A stretch of 64,000 bases of DNA, from assembly GCA_016218915.1 (NCBI GenBank), contig JACRCQ010000072.1:62001-126000 (forward strand). Reading direction: 5' to 3'. The first letter of the stretch is position 1, and each line of letters opens with the position of its first letter. The DNA comes from Deltaproteobacteria bacterium (GTDB lineage Bacteria; Myxococcota_A; Polyangia; Polyangiales; Polyangiaceae). Of the stretch, positions 16,890 to 24,549 are shown in pieces. A program made the position numbers and the translations under genes. The notes under the pieces are model-generated. The model did not search any database. It was not told the origin of the DNA and worked only from the letters and a program-made list of their open reading frames with translations.

Positions 16890-18375
16890 GATCGAGCGTG
16901 CACGCGCAGCGGAAGCCGATGTCCGGCGAAGCGAGCACGGGCACCGGACGCTGGTGCGCGCGGTTCGCGCTCCAGGCTGCCTGCAGCGGCTCACGCCAGG
17001 AGCCGCCGCGCACGGTGCGATCTTCCTTGAGCGTGACCGGTTTGCAGTGGGCCGGGATCAGGATCACGGACGTCGAGTCGTTCCAGCACGTCGAGCCGGT
17101 GCCGTACTTGTCGAACATGTCGAGGGTCCACTCCGACACGTTGCCGGCCAGATCGTAGATTCGATCGTCGGTGCCTGTGCCCCACGACAGCGTCTGATCC
17201 TTGATCTCGGCAAAGAGCGCAGGGCTGATCGGCGCAGGCCCTGGTGGAACCGTGCCCGTGCACTCCGCGGTGTCCGCGCCGAGTCCTTGCGTGTCCGCGA
17301 AGTTGCGCGCGAGCACCGCCAGCTCGCACGTCGGCGTGTCGTCTCCCCAGGGAAAACGCGTGTCGAGCGAGCCGTTGCGCGCCGCATACTCCCACTCGGC
17401 TTCGGTCGGCAATCGCTTGCCTTTGAACCTGCAGTACTGCGCTGCCCGAGACCAGGCCACGCAGTTGATCGGCAGCGTTGGGTCCGTGATGTTCGGTGAT
17501 CCACCGGGCGGGAACGTGCAGTACTTCTGCAAGGTCAGCCCAGGGTCCGTGCATCGTATCTGCTTGTCGCAGATTGGGAGCTTCAGGCTTGTATCCGGAT
17601 CCACGAAGGTGTCGACGAACGCGGCGAACTCTCCGAGCGTCACCTCGTAGCGGTCCATCAGCATCGAGTGGATCCCCACGAGACGCTCGGGCACGGGCGC
17701 GGCCTGCACGTCCGAATGCGGTGCTGGCGCCAGCCCGCTGCCCAGGAAGAACACGCCTCCTGGCACGCACACCATCGATGGATCCGCAGGGGTCTGGCAC
17801 TGCGTCTTGACTACGCCGAGCAGCTGGCTCGAGTTGACCTCCAACCCGTACGAGCTCGTCTGCGCTTGCGGCGGCGGCACGTTGGGCGACCCGTCCACGC
17901 ACGTGCTGAGCGTGGAGCCCGCATCGCTGTCGAACGTGGCAGGGTGTCCGAGGCAGGCGAGACGCAATGCCACGAAGACGTTGGTGATCCCATCGCCGAG
18001 GGGAGGGAGCTTGACGAGGTTGTCGATGCCGGTGGCTGGATCCGGCTGGCCGGTCTTGGGATCAATGTGATCTGCGCGATACAGACGGGTTCGCAGGTAG
18101 ATCTCGCGCGAGGTCGCCTCGACCCCGAACGACAGCGGCTTCCAGTCCTGCGCGCGCGCAGCGGTCGCATCGCGGCGCGCCAGCACCCGGGTCGAGTCGA
18201 GCAGCTCGATCAAGACCCGATCGCCCACCAGCGGGATCGGTGCGTCGGTCTGCACCTCGATCACCCATTGAGCCCGCGGCGGAGCCTCGCTTTCGCTGCA
18301 CGCAGAGGGCAGAGCCGCAGCGGCTGCTATCGCTGCCGCGCACATCGAACTCCGGATCACCATGCGTCGCTTCAA
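16852..18375 (-). CDS. SUMF1/FGE-fold lipoprotein, copy A
   Basis: 507 residues from a TTG at 18375, preceded by GGAAG at a good distance; an ATG at 18363 would drop four residues including KRR. The lipobox is LPSAC. The N-terminal ~180 residues form an uncharacterised domain also found in copy B (VIEVQTDAPIP, WKPLSFGVEA). The C-terminal half is a formylglycine-generating-enzyme fold: MDRYEVTLGEF, NCVAWSRAAQYC, KRLPTEAEWEYAARNG, YDLAGNVSEWTLD and TVRGGSWREP. The catalytic Cys pair of true FGE after RGGS is absent, so it is probably a non-catalytic sulfatase-modifying-factor-like protein. Copy B ends three bases upstream, so they form an operon. Confidence 0.85.
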   Translation of the reverse strand: MKRRMVIRSSMCAAAIAAAAALPSACSESEAPPRAQWVIEVQTDAPIPLVGDRVLIELLDSTRVLARRDATAARAQDWKPLSFGVEATSREIYLRTRLYRADHIDPKTGQPDPATGIDNLVKLPPLGDGITNVFVALRLACLGHPATFDSDAGSTLSTCVDGSPNVPPPQAQTSSYGLEVNSSQLLGVVKTQCQTPADPSMVCVPGGVFFLGSGLAPAPHSDVQAAPVPERLVGIHSMLMDRYEVTLGEFAAFVDTFVDPDTSLKLPICDKQIRCTDPGLTLQKYCTFPPGGSPNITDPTLPINCVAWSRAAQYCRFKGKRLPTEAEWEYAARNGSLDTRFPWGDDTPTCELAVLARNFADTQGLGADTAECTGTVPPGPAPISPALFAEIKDQTLSWGTGTDDRIYDLAGNVSEWTLDMFDKYGTGSTCWNDSTSVILIPAHCKPVTLKEDRTVRGGSWREPLQAAWSANRAHQRPVPVLASPDIGFRCACTLDPSSGACVQQNEP

Positions 18376-18377
18376 GG

Positions 18378-19925
18378 CTATTTCTTCCGGCTGTCGAGGT
18401 AGACCTTGTACTGGGCGATGTTCGACGTGTCGTCGCCCAGCAGGGGATCAACTTGCTGGGCAAGCGGATACACGCAGCGGAATCCGACCGTGAAGTACCC
18501 GGCATCGCCCTGGTTGTTGCGCAGGGATGCGTAGGCCACTTCGAGCTGGCTCGCCCAGTTGCCGCCACGCACCGAATGCTCGGGCACCAGGGCAGCATCC
18601 TTGTAGCAGACCGGGTGCACGAGCAGCGCATCGCGCTCCCAACACTCCTTGTCCGCATCGTAGGGACGGAAGCTGTCGAACATCCATTCCGAAAGCGAGC
18701 CCGCAAGATCAACCGCCGTGCCTTGCGCCGGATCGTCCGCAGTCTCGTCCCGCCCACCGTTCAACCGAGCGTACGATGCAGCGGGCTCGGGCTCGCTCAG
18801 CGCGTCGCACTGCTCGAAGCCGGCTGATGACGGCTTGTGCCCCAGGCTTGCCGACTTGCAGTCCGGCGGATCGTCGCTCCACGGAAACAGATAGCCGCGC
18901 CCTCGGCCTGTCGCCACGTACTCCCACTCGGCCTCGGTCGGCAGACGTCCTCCAAGCGCGATGCACGCTTCTTGCGCCTGGTTCCATGTCACGCAATTCA
19001 ACGGAAGATCGAGCCGGTTGGGGCTCGCCGAGGCTGCAGTACACCCCTGGTCCGTCGTGACCGGCAAGTTCGCAGGATTGGGATCCACCGCGGCAAGCCA
19101 CCGGCCGACGGTCATCTCCTTGCGGTCGATCAGGAAGGGGCGGATCACGACCGGGTGCGCCGGCACAGCGTCCGAGCGCCGCAGGGCGCCAAACCCCACC
19201 ACGCGCAAGTTCCCCAGCATGAAGAAGCCCCCGGAAACGCACATGCGATCCGGGTCGAACGGCTGCCCGTCGCAGCTCGTCGATGCCGCAGGCCACCATT
19301 CCACCGGTCTGGCTGGAGCCGCATTCGGATCCTTGGCCGCCGCCGTCGGCAGCACCTCGATCCCTTGGCGATACGTTCCGAGCCGATCGGGCGCAGGATC
19401 GTCCACGCAGGTCGTTCGACGCACGAGGTCAGGGCGTTTGCCGCGGCACTTGGAGTGCAAGACCACGCGAAGGGCGAACGCACCCTTGTCTGGCAGCGGT
19501 ACCTCCACCACACGATCGATCGTGTAGCCCGCCACCGGCTCGTAGATCTGCGCTTTGGTATCCGGGTCCGTGCGGGCTTCTGCGTTCCGCGCCCGGAACG
19601 CGCGCAGCCTCATGCGTGCGAGCTTGCTGTCGGCAGCCGGCTCGAGCCCGAACGACAACGGCCAGTTCAACACGTCCGATGCCGGGATGATCCGCGTCAT
19701 TCCCTGGATCGGGCGATACTCGCCGTCGAGAATGTCGATGCGCAGCGTGTCCACCGATGCGTCGCGCTTGAAGTCCTCCGTCAACGTCTGCGATGCGATC
19801 GGCGCGTCCGTGTCGATGTACAGCACGACCTGGCCACGTGGAGCGTCCGAGTCCGAGCTGCACCCCAGGCTCGCCGTCGGCAGCACGAGAAGCATCCACG
19901 CGAAACTACCCAGTCGGCTCGCCAT
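18378..19925 (-). CDS. SUMF1/FGE-fold lipoprotein, copy B
   Basis: 515 residues from the ATG at 19925, which gives a lipoprotein signal ending ASLGC; longer frames lack a signal. It has the same plan as copy A: an N-terminal domain (VVLYIDTDAPI, NWPLSFGLEPAA) and a C-terminal SUMF1 fold (FLIDRKEMTVGRW, NCVTWNQAQEACIALGG, RLPTEAEWEYVATG, VDLAGSLSEWMFD, SVRGGNWASQ, VGFRCVYPL). The FGE catalytic Cys residues are missing here too. It is divergent from the Cys-rich lipoprotein at 19983, with only 57 bases between the two starts. Copies A and B look like an old tandem duplication. Confidence 0.85.
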   Translation of the reverse strand: MASRLGSFAWMLLVLPTASLGCSSDSDAPRGQVVLYIDTDAPIASQTLTEDFKRDASVDTLRIDILDGEYRPIQGMTRIIPASDVLNWPLSFGLEPAADSKLARMRLRAFRARNAEARTDPDTKAQIYEPVAGYTIDRVVEVPLPDKGAFALRVVLHSKCRGKRPDLVRRTTCVDDPAPDRLGTYRQGIEVLPTAAAKDPNAAPARPVEWWPAASTSCDGQPFDPDRMCVSGGFFMLGNLRVVGFGALRRSDAVPAHPVVIRPFLIDRKEMTVGRWLAAVDPNPANLPVTTDQGCTAASASPNRLDLPLNCVTWNQAQEACIALGGRLPTEAEWEYVATGRGRGYLFPWSDDPPDCKSASLGHKPSSAGFEQCDALSEPEPAASYARLNGGRDETADDPAQGTAVDLAGSLSEWMFDSFRPYDADKECWERDALLVHPVCYKDAALVPEHSVRGGNWASQLEVAYASLRNNQGDAGYFTVGFRCVYPLAQQVDPLLGDDTSNIAQYKVYLDSRKK

Positions 19926-19946
19926 GTCGTCGAGTGTACCAAGACC

Positions 19947-19955
19947 TGCTAGACT
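19947..19955 (+). promoter_or_regulatory. Extended -10 promoter, TGC-TAGACT
   Basis: TGCTAGACT matches the TGn plus -10 layout and lies 27 bases before the ATG at 19983. The same TGCTA element is found before three other lipoprotein genes in the window. Confidence 0.5.
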
Positions 19956-19982
19956 TGCGTCAGGTTTGCAAAGGGAGTGGCC

Positions 19983-20885
19983 ATGCGCCCAACTTGGACC
20001 GTGGGATTCTTCGCTGTGGCGTGCATCCTGGCAGGCGTTTCGTGCGCAGGCCTGGGCGCGACCGAAGAGGCTGGCAACCCGGACAGCGGCCAGACCCCAG
20101 GCACCACCCAGGGTACGGTTGGCACCCTGTGCTCGGACGCGATCGACGCGTGCGGATGGACGGCTCTGGATTGTTCGAGCGATCCTGACTGCGCCCACTG
20201 GTATGGCTGCGTGCTCGACTGCCATCCTGTCCACGGGCTTACCGGCTGTCTCGACGAATGCGCCGCTGGCCAGCCCTCTTCCTTGGCCGCCACGGCACTG
20301 CACAAATGCCTCGGGTCTGCCGGCTCCAGCGCGTGCGGGTCCGACCCCGAGCCCGGCGTCAAAGCTGATGTCGAGGCAGGGGCTGACAACGAGGCAGGCG
20401 AGACTCCGTTCTACGCCTCGTGCGCCGACTGCGTCTGGGGCTCTTGCCAGGCCGTGATCACCAGCTGCTCCTCGTCAACCGGCGGTGAATGCCTCTCGTA
20501 CAAGTCGGTCTTTGAGAAGTGCGCTGGCGCTTCGAGCCGGCAGGACTTCGAAAAGTGCTTGCTCGACGCTGAAAAGGAATCTTCCGCGGCCCACGACAAG
20601 TTCTCCACCTCCGGCTCCTTGGCTTGCATCGTCGACAATTGCTCCAAGACCTGCGTGCCCGCGGACTACCAATCCTGCATCGAATGCAGCCGGGGCAAGT
20701 GCGCGGACGCGCTCGACGCGTGGCTGCAAGACTCGATCGCGCAGGACCTTTCCTGGTGTCGCAACGGATGCAAGGGCGCCTCGGAGTGCATCACGGCATG
20801 CAAGGACCAGTACGGCGAGGGTGCGGGCGTGCTCAGCGCGCTGATCGCGTGCCAGAGCCAGGCATGTCCGGCCTGCGGCATCTAG
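19983..20885 (+). CDS. Cys-rich lipoprotein, function unknown
   Basis: 300 residues from the ATG at 19983, preceded by AAGGGAG; a GTG two codons earlier overlaps that site. The lipobox is LAGVSC. The mature protein carries about 30 Cys, many in C-x2-C or C-x3-C patterns: CSSDPDCAHWYGCVLDC, CADCVWGSCQAVITSC, CIECSRGKCADAL and CKDQYGEG. Two or three loosely repeated Cys modules are separated by an acidic linker. This kind of secreted Cys-rich protein is common in Polyangia and has no assigned role. It is divergent from SUMF1 copy B. Confidence 0.75.
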   Translation: MRPTWTVGFFAVACILAGVSCAGLGATEEAGNPDSGQTPGTTQGTVGTLCSDAIDACGWTALDCSSDPDCAHWYGCVLDCHPVHGLTGCLDECAAGQPSSLAATALHKCLGSAGSSACGSDPEPGVKADVEAGADNEAGETPFYASCADCVWGSCQAVITSCSSSTGGECLSYKSVFEKCAGASSRQDFEKCLLDAEKESSAAHDKFSTSGSLACIVDNCSKTCVPADYQSCIECSRGKCADALDAWLQDSIAQDLSWCRNGCKGASECITACKDQYGEGAGVLSALIACQSQACPACGI

Positions 20886-20919
20886 CAAGGGCTGAAGGCT
20901 CCAGGCTGCAGGCTCAACC

Positions 20920-20948
20920 TTGACGCGATGCGTTGTGGTGGTTAGCAT
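20920..20948 (+). promoter_or_regulatory. Sigma70-type promoter TTGACG-17-TAGCAT
   Basis: TTGACG at 20920-20925 and TAGCAT at 20943-20948 are 17 bases apart, 42 bases before the ATG at 20991. Confidence 0.6.
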
Positions 20949-20990
20949 CCGGGAGTCGCTGCGGTCCGTCCCTCCACCCCCCTGAGGAGC

Positions 20991-21671
20991 ATGATTCATC
21001 GCAGATACGGGCTGATTGTCGCTGCGGGCCTCGTCCTGTGCCTTGCTGCGTGCAGTTCCAGCCCGGACGTGACTCCTCCCTGGCAAGGGCGCTCACGTAC
21101 TCCCTCGAACCAGACCGAATCCGATGCTGCCGCCGCGACCCAGCACACGACCCTGGGCACACCTTTCGAGATCGATGCTCAAGAGATCAGTGAAGGCGTT
21201 GCAGCGACCGTCCAGCTCAAGTCAGCCAAGTCCGACGATCCTTCGGACGGTGCCGTACAGACCTTGAGCGTGGAGCACGCTGAGTTGGTGTTGCGCAGCA
21301 ACGGGTTCACGGTCGCGCTGGAGCGCCTTGCGATGCGCCTTGCTCCGCTGCCAGGCGAATCGAGGAGCATAAGGATCGAGTCGACCCGGCTGGCGACCGG
21401 GACCGTGATCGCAGCGGATCCGGACTCGCTGCGAGCGGACTTCGACGTCCCCCTGCGACTCATGGTCAACAGTGGGGAGCAAGAGTTGACCTCCGACGAT
21501 GATCGTCCGATTCGTCTGGCGCTCGACGTCCGACGCCTGTCCGACGAGGCAGTCCTGGGGGTGTCCATGGCAGGGGAAGGGGCGACATGGAAGGTCGGCG
21601 CGGTGCACCTCCAGGCTCGATCGATCTCCATCGAGGTTCGGGGACCGATCGCGCCTCCTGCTGACCACTAG
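20991..21671 (+). CDS. Hypothetical lipoprotein
   Basis: 226 residues; ATG preceded by CTGAGGAGC. The lipobox LCLAAC is followed by a Ser/Thr/Pro-rich linker. The rest is a predicted beta-rich domain with alternating hydrophobic stretches (VQLKSAKSDD, AELVLRSNGF, RSIRIESTRLATGTVI, IRLALDVRRLSDEAV, VHLQARSISIEVRGP). No catalytic motif is visible. Its own promoter (TTGACG-17-TAGCAT) indicates independent expression. I do not recognise the family. Confidence 0.7.
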   Translation: MIHRRYGLIVAAGLVLCLAACSSSPDVTPPWQGRSRTPSNQTESDAAAATQHTTLGTPFEIDAQEISEGVAATVQLKSAKSDDPSDGAVQTLSVEHAELVLRSNGFTVALERLAMRLAPLPGESRSIRIESTRLATGTVIAADPDSLRADFDVPLRLMVNSGEQELTSDDDRPIRLALDVRRLSDEAVLGVSMAGEGATWKVGAVHLQARSISIEVRGPIAPPADH

Positions 21672-21745
21672 AGCCGCATGACCGACATGGGCCCGTGGCG
21701 GCGTGCCACCGGCATGCCCCAGTCGAGCACGCCACAGCCCAGACC

Positions 21746-22390
21746 TCAGGGAATACCGATGTACTTGTGCGTCTGCAGGGAGAGCCGCCACTTGGGATGA
21801 GCCAGGCAGAACTCGATGCACGCCCGCGTGTTTTCCTTGCGCGAAGCGCCATCCATCGGTTGCAGCAGGAAGTGCTCGAACTGCATCTGCTCGAACAGAG
21901 CTGGATCCAGTCCTTCTTGTGGGTAGACCAGCTTGAGCTCGTGGCCGCTGCGCAAGACCATTCGATCGATCGACTTGGGGCTCACGCAGATCCAGTCCAC
22001 GCCGTCGACCGACGGCAGCGTGCCGTTCGTTTCAATCGCAACCTCGAACCCGCGCTCGTGGCACGCGTCGACCAGGGCGGGATCGAGCTGCAGCAGAGGC
22101 TCGCCGCCTGTGAACACGACGTAGGGTTTTCCCCGCGGATCCTGGACGCGCCCGTTCCAGGTGGCCTGGATGTGCTCGGACAGCGCCGTTGCAGAGGCGA
22201 ATCGTCCGCCTCCAGCACTGTCGATCCCGTTGAAGTCCGTGTCGCAGAAGCTGCAGGTTGCCGTGGAGCGATCCTGCTCCTTGCCGCTCCACAGGTTGCA
22301 GCCAGCCATGCGGCAGAAAACGGCGACGCGTCCGGTGCGGATGCCTTCGCCCTGCAGCGACACGAAGCACTCTTTGACCGAGTAGGTCAC
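21746..22390 (-). CDS. queE: 7-carboxy-7-deazaguanine synthase
   Basis: 214 residues from a GTG start. QueE is a radical-SAM enzyme converting 6-carboxy-tetrahydropterin to 7-carboxy-7-deazaguanine in queuosine biosynthesis. Cys31, Cys46 and Cys49 form the C-x14-C-x2-C iron-sulphur motif of this subgroup. FTGGEPLLQ is the SAM-binding GGE motif and AIETNGT follows at the expected place. The start overlaps the stop of the preceding pseudouridine synthase (GTGA), so the two tRNA/rRNA-modification genes are translationally coupled. Other que genes are not in the window. Confidence 0.9.
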   Translation of the reverse strand: MTYSVKECFVSLQGEGIRTGRVAVFCRMAGCNLWSGKEQDRSTATCSFCDTDFNGIDSAGGGRFASATALSEHIQATWNGRVQDPRGKPYVVFTGGEPLLQLDPALVDACHERGFEVAIETNGTLPSVDGVDWICVSPKSIDRMVLRSGHELKLVYPQEGLDPALFEQMQFEHFLLQPMDGASRKENTRACIEFCLAHPKWRLSLQTHKYIGIP

Positions 22391-23334
22391 CTGGCGGATT
22401 CCTTGCGCAGCGCTTGGAGAACCTTGAGCATGTCCTCAGGCAACGGGTCCTCGAAGCGGACGATTCTGTGGCCGATCGGGTGCTCGAACCCGAGCACGGC
22501 AGCGTGGAGCATCAGGCGCGGCGCTCTGAGCAGCGGGCCGGCAAAGCTGCGCGTGTAGACCGGCTCGCCGAGCAATGGATGGCCCGCTTCGCTCAGGTGG
22601 ATGCGGATCTGATGCGTACGCCCGGTCTCGAGGCGGCAACGCAGCAGGGTCGCATTGTCGAATCGCTCGATCGGCTCTACGTGCGTGGTCGCTTCCTGTC
22701 CGGCCCGGGGGTCGCGCGTGGAGCCGCGCAGTCCGTCGCCCCGGTCCTGCACGATCCGTGAACGGAACGTGGTCCGGTCCACCCGCCCCTGGGCGATGGC
22801 GAAGTAGACTCTCTCGACCGTGTGGAACCTGAACTGCTGGGTCAGATGCCGCTTGGCGAGCAGGGTGCGCGTAAACACGAGAAGCCCGCTGGTGTCCTTG
22901 TCGATGCGATGGACGATCCCGAGGTCGCCTGTGGCGCGGTCGTTGCGGGAGGCGGCTGAGCGGTTGAGCCAGGCACGGACCAGTTCATGAAGTGTTCCAC
23001 GCTCCCCCTGCTCAAAGGGGACCGCGCTGATGCCGGGAGGCTTGCGCACCACCACCACGTGGTCGTCCACGAAGGCGATGGCTTCGCCCGAAAGCCTGGA
23101 CCGCGTGGCGGGTCGCGGTGCGTTGGGCACGATCTCCAGGTGCTGGTCCGGCAGGACCAGGTGTCCCGGGTCGGTCTGGGTCTGGTGATCGACCCTCACT
23201 TTTCCCGACTCGATCATGCGTCTGACCCGGGACCAGGGCATTTCGCCCGCCATCTGACGCACCCTGGCGTCGAGCCGCACAGCCCCTGACCCGGGTCCCG
23301 GGGACGATCGTCCGTTTTTCGACGTTGCTGCCAT
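22387..23334 (-). CDS. RluA-family pseudouridine synthase with S4 domain
   Basis: 315 residues. An N-terminal S4 RNA-binding domain (about 20-70; WSRVRRMIESGKVRVD) precedes the RluA catalytic domain. Its signature HRIDKDTSGLLVF contains the catalytic Asp, and LRCRLETGRTHQIRIHLSEAG lies near the C terminus. Enzymes of this layout (RluD/RluC type) make pseudouridine in 23S rRNA or, in some relatives, tRNA. The exact target cannot be told from the sequence. The gene overlaps queE by four bases. A short inverted repeat, GGCGAT-n3-ATCGCC, lies about 10 bases upstream of the start. Confidence 0.88.
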   Translation of the reverse strand: MAATSKNGRSSPGPGSGAVRLDARVRQMAGEMPWSRVRRMIESGKVRVDHQTQTDPGHLVLPDQHLEIVPNAPRPATRSRLSGEAIAFVDDHVVVVRKPPGISAVPFEQGERGTLHELVRAWLNRSAASRNDRATGDLGIVHRIDKDTSGLLVFTRTLLAKRHLTQQFRFHTVERVYFAIAQGRVDRTTFRSRIVQDRGDGLRGSTRDPRAGQEATTHVEPIERFDNATLLRCRLETGRTHQIRIHLSEAGHPLLGEPVYTRSFAGPLLRAPRLMLHAAVLGFEHPIGHRIVRFEDPLPEDMLKVLQALRKESAR

Positions 23335-23407
23335 GCGTATTGTGGCGATAGCATCGCCGTCGCCAGTCGGCCCCGCAACCCGTCTCGGTTGGGTGTCGGC
23401 AGCTTTG

Positions 23408-23436
23408 TTGACATTCTGCTGTCCGAACCTCGATCA
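23408..23436 (+). promoter_or_regulatory. Probable promoter, TTGACA -35 with weak -10
   Basis: A perfect TTGACA at 23408-23413 is followed after 17 bases by CGATCA, a poor -10. It lies 54 bases upstream of the response-regulator start. Confidence 0.4.
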
Positions 23437-23489
23437 TCCGGGGTTCGGCAGTCCGTTCGACTGCTCGGTTCTGAAGAGGAGGCATCCCC

Positions 23490-24440
23490 GTGCCCGTTAC
23501 CCTGCTCGCGGTCGATGACAGCGTCACCATGCGCAAGGTCCTCGAGATGACGTTCTCGGGAGAGGACTATCGCGTCGTGACCGCCGACAGCGCCGACAGC
23601 GCTCTGGCTCTTGCTCGCTCGGAACGACCAGCCGTGGTGCTGGCCGATGCGACCATGGAGGGCAAGAGCGGCTACGACCTGTGCCAGGCGCTCAAGCGTG
23701 ACATGCCCAACGTGCCGGTGGTGGTGTTGTCTTCCAAGCTTCACCCCTATGACCCGGCCAAAGGGCAGGCGGCACGCGTCGATGATCACATCGACAAGCC
23801 GTTCGACACGCAGCAGCTGATCGACAAGGTTCGCGGCGTGCTCAATGCACCCGCTGCCCAGGTGTCTCCCAAGCCGCCTGCCGTTGCTCCGGCTGCTGCT
23901 CGTCCGGCTGCTCCTGCTGCAGCACAGCCTCGACCAGGCATGGCCACGCAGCCCGCGCCGGTTCGTCCGGTCGCCCCTGCTGCTCCCGCATCTGCCGGTG
24001 CGCGCCCCGCAGTCCCGGCCAATCTTCGGCAGACCATCCAGTATCCGCCCACGGGCGCTCCAGCTGCCGGACCCTCTCCTGCGCCGGCTCCGGCTCAGCA
24101 GCCCCGTCCTCAGCCCAGGCCCGCATCGGCCACGCTCCCTCAGCAACCTGCCGTCCAGCCAGCCCGACCCGCTGCTCCCGCTGCTCCGGCTGCGCCAGCT
24201 GCAGCGCCTGCCGCGCCCGTCGCACAAGCCGCACCTGCAGCTCCGGTCGCAGCAGCAGCTGTCGCGATTGTCGAAGGCGACATGGGAAAGAAGCTCGCCG
24301 CGCTCGGCCTGACCAAGGAGCAGGTCGAAGGCGTGCTCGCGCTGTCCCACGACGTCGTCGAGCGGGTGGTGTGGGAGGTGGTCCCCATCCTCGCCGAGAC
24401 CATGATCAAGGAAGAGCTGCGCAGGCTGACAGCGGACTGA
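23490..24440 (+). CDS. Response regulator with Ala/Pro-rich linker and conserved C-terminal tail
   Basis: 316 residues from a GTG preceded by AAGAGGAGG. The receiver domain (1-118) has VDDS, the phospho-acceptor Asp53 in LADATMEG, and the conserved Lys in HIDKPF. A long Ala/Pro-rich linker (about 122-265) leads to a tail of about 45 residues (LSHDVVERVVWEVVPILAE, then MIKEELRRL). That tail is also found in response regulators of Deltaproteobacteria-like groups and probably binds a partner. The layout (receiver, Pro-rich linker, short interaction tail) recalls polarity regulators such as RomR of Myxococcus, but the tail is too generic to assign that name. There is no DNA-binding domain. Confidence 0.82.
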   Translation: MPVTLLAVDDSVTMRKVLEMTFSGEDYRVVTADSADSALALARSERPAVVLADATMEGKSGYDLCQALKRDMPNVPVVVLSSKLHPYDPAKGQAARVDDHIDKPFDTQQLIDKVRGVLNAPAAQVSPKPPAVAPAAARPAAPAAAQPRPGMATQPAPVRPVAPAAPASAGARPAVPANLRQTIQYPPTGAPAAGPSPAPAPAQQPRPQPRPASATLPQQPAVQPARPAAPAAPAAPAAAPAAPVAQAAPAAPVAAAAVAIVEGDMGKKLAALGLTKEQVEGVLALSHDVVERVVWEVVPILAETMIKEELRRLTAD

Positions 24441-24467
24441 GTCGCGCTCTGCATGGTGGGCATTTCT

Positions 24468-24510
24468 GCGCATGCGATCCACGCATGATCGCAGGTTTGC
24501 GCGCATGCGA
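24468..24510. repeat. Direct repeats GCGCATGCGA upstream of valS
   Basis: GCGCATGCGA occurs at 24468-24477 and 24501-24510, 33 bases apart (about three helical turns). A partial copy, ACGCATGATCGC, lies between them. The repeats sit just upstream of the valS -10 and could be an operator. Confidence 0.5.
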
Positions 24511-24531
24511 CTGGCTCATCGGGCCCGTCGC

Positions 24532-24540
24532 TGTTAGATA
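24532..24540 (+). promoter_or_regulatory. Extended -10 promoter of valS, TGT-TAGATA
   Basis: TGTTAGATA ends only 9 bases before the valS ATG at 24550. If used, the transcript would be nearly leaderless, which agrees with the lack of any ribosome site before that ATG. Confidence 0.45.
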
Positions 24541-24549
24541 ACGCGCGCC

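Noticed and set aside
10647..19925. Pairing of the SUMF1-like proteins with the membrane sulfatase as a sulfatase-activation system
   Set aside because: The sulfatase lacks the CxPxR formylglycine site and the SUMF1 proteins lack the catalytic Cys pair.
23490..24440. Assignment of the response regulator as RomR
   Set aside because: The layout is similar, but the C-terminal tail is a widespread motif and no neighbouring polarity or motility genes are present.
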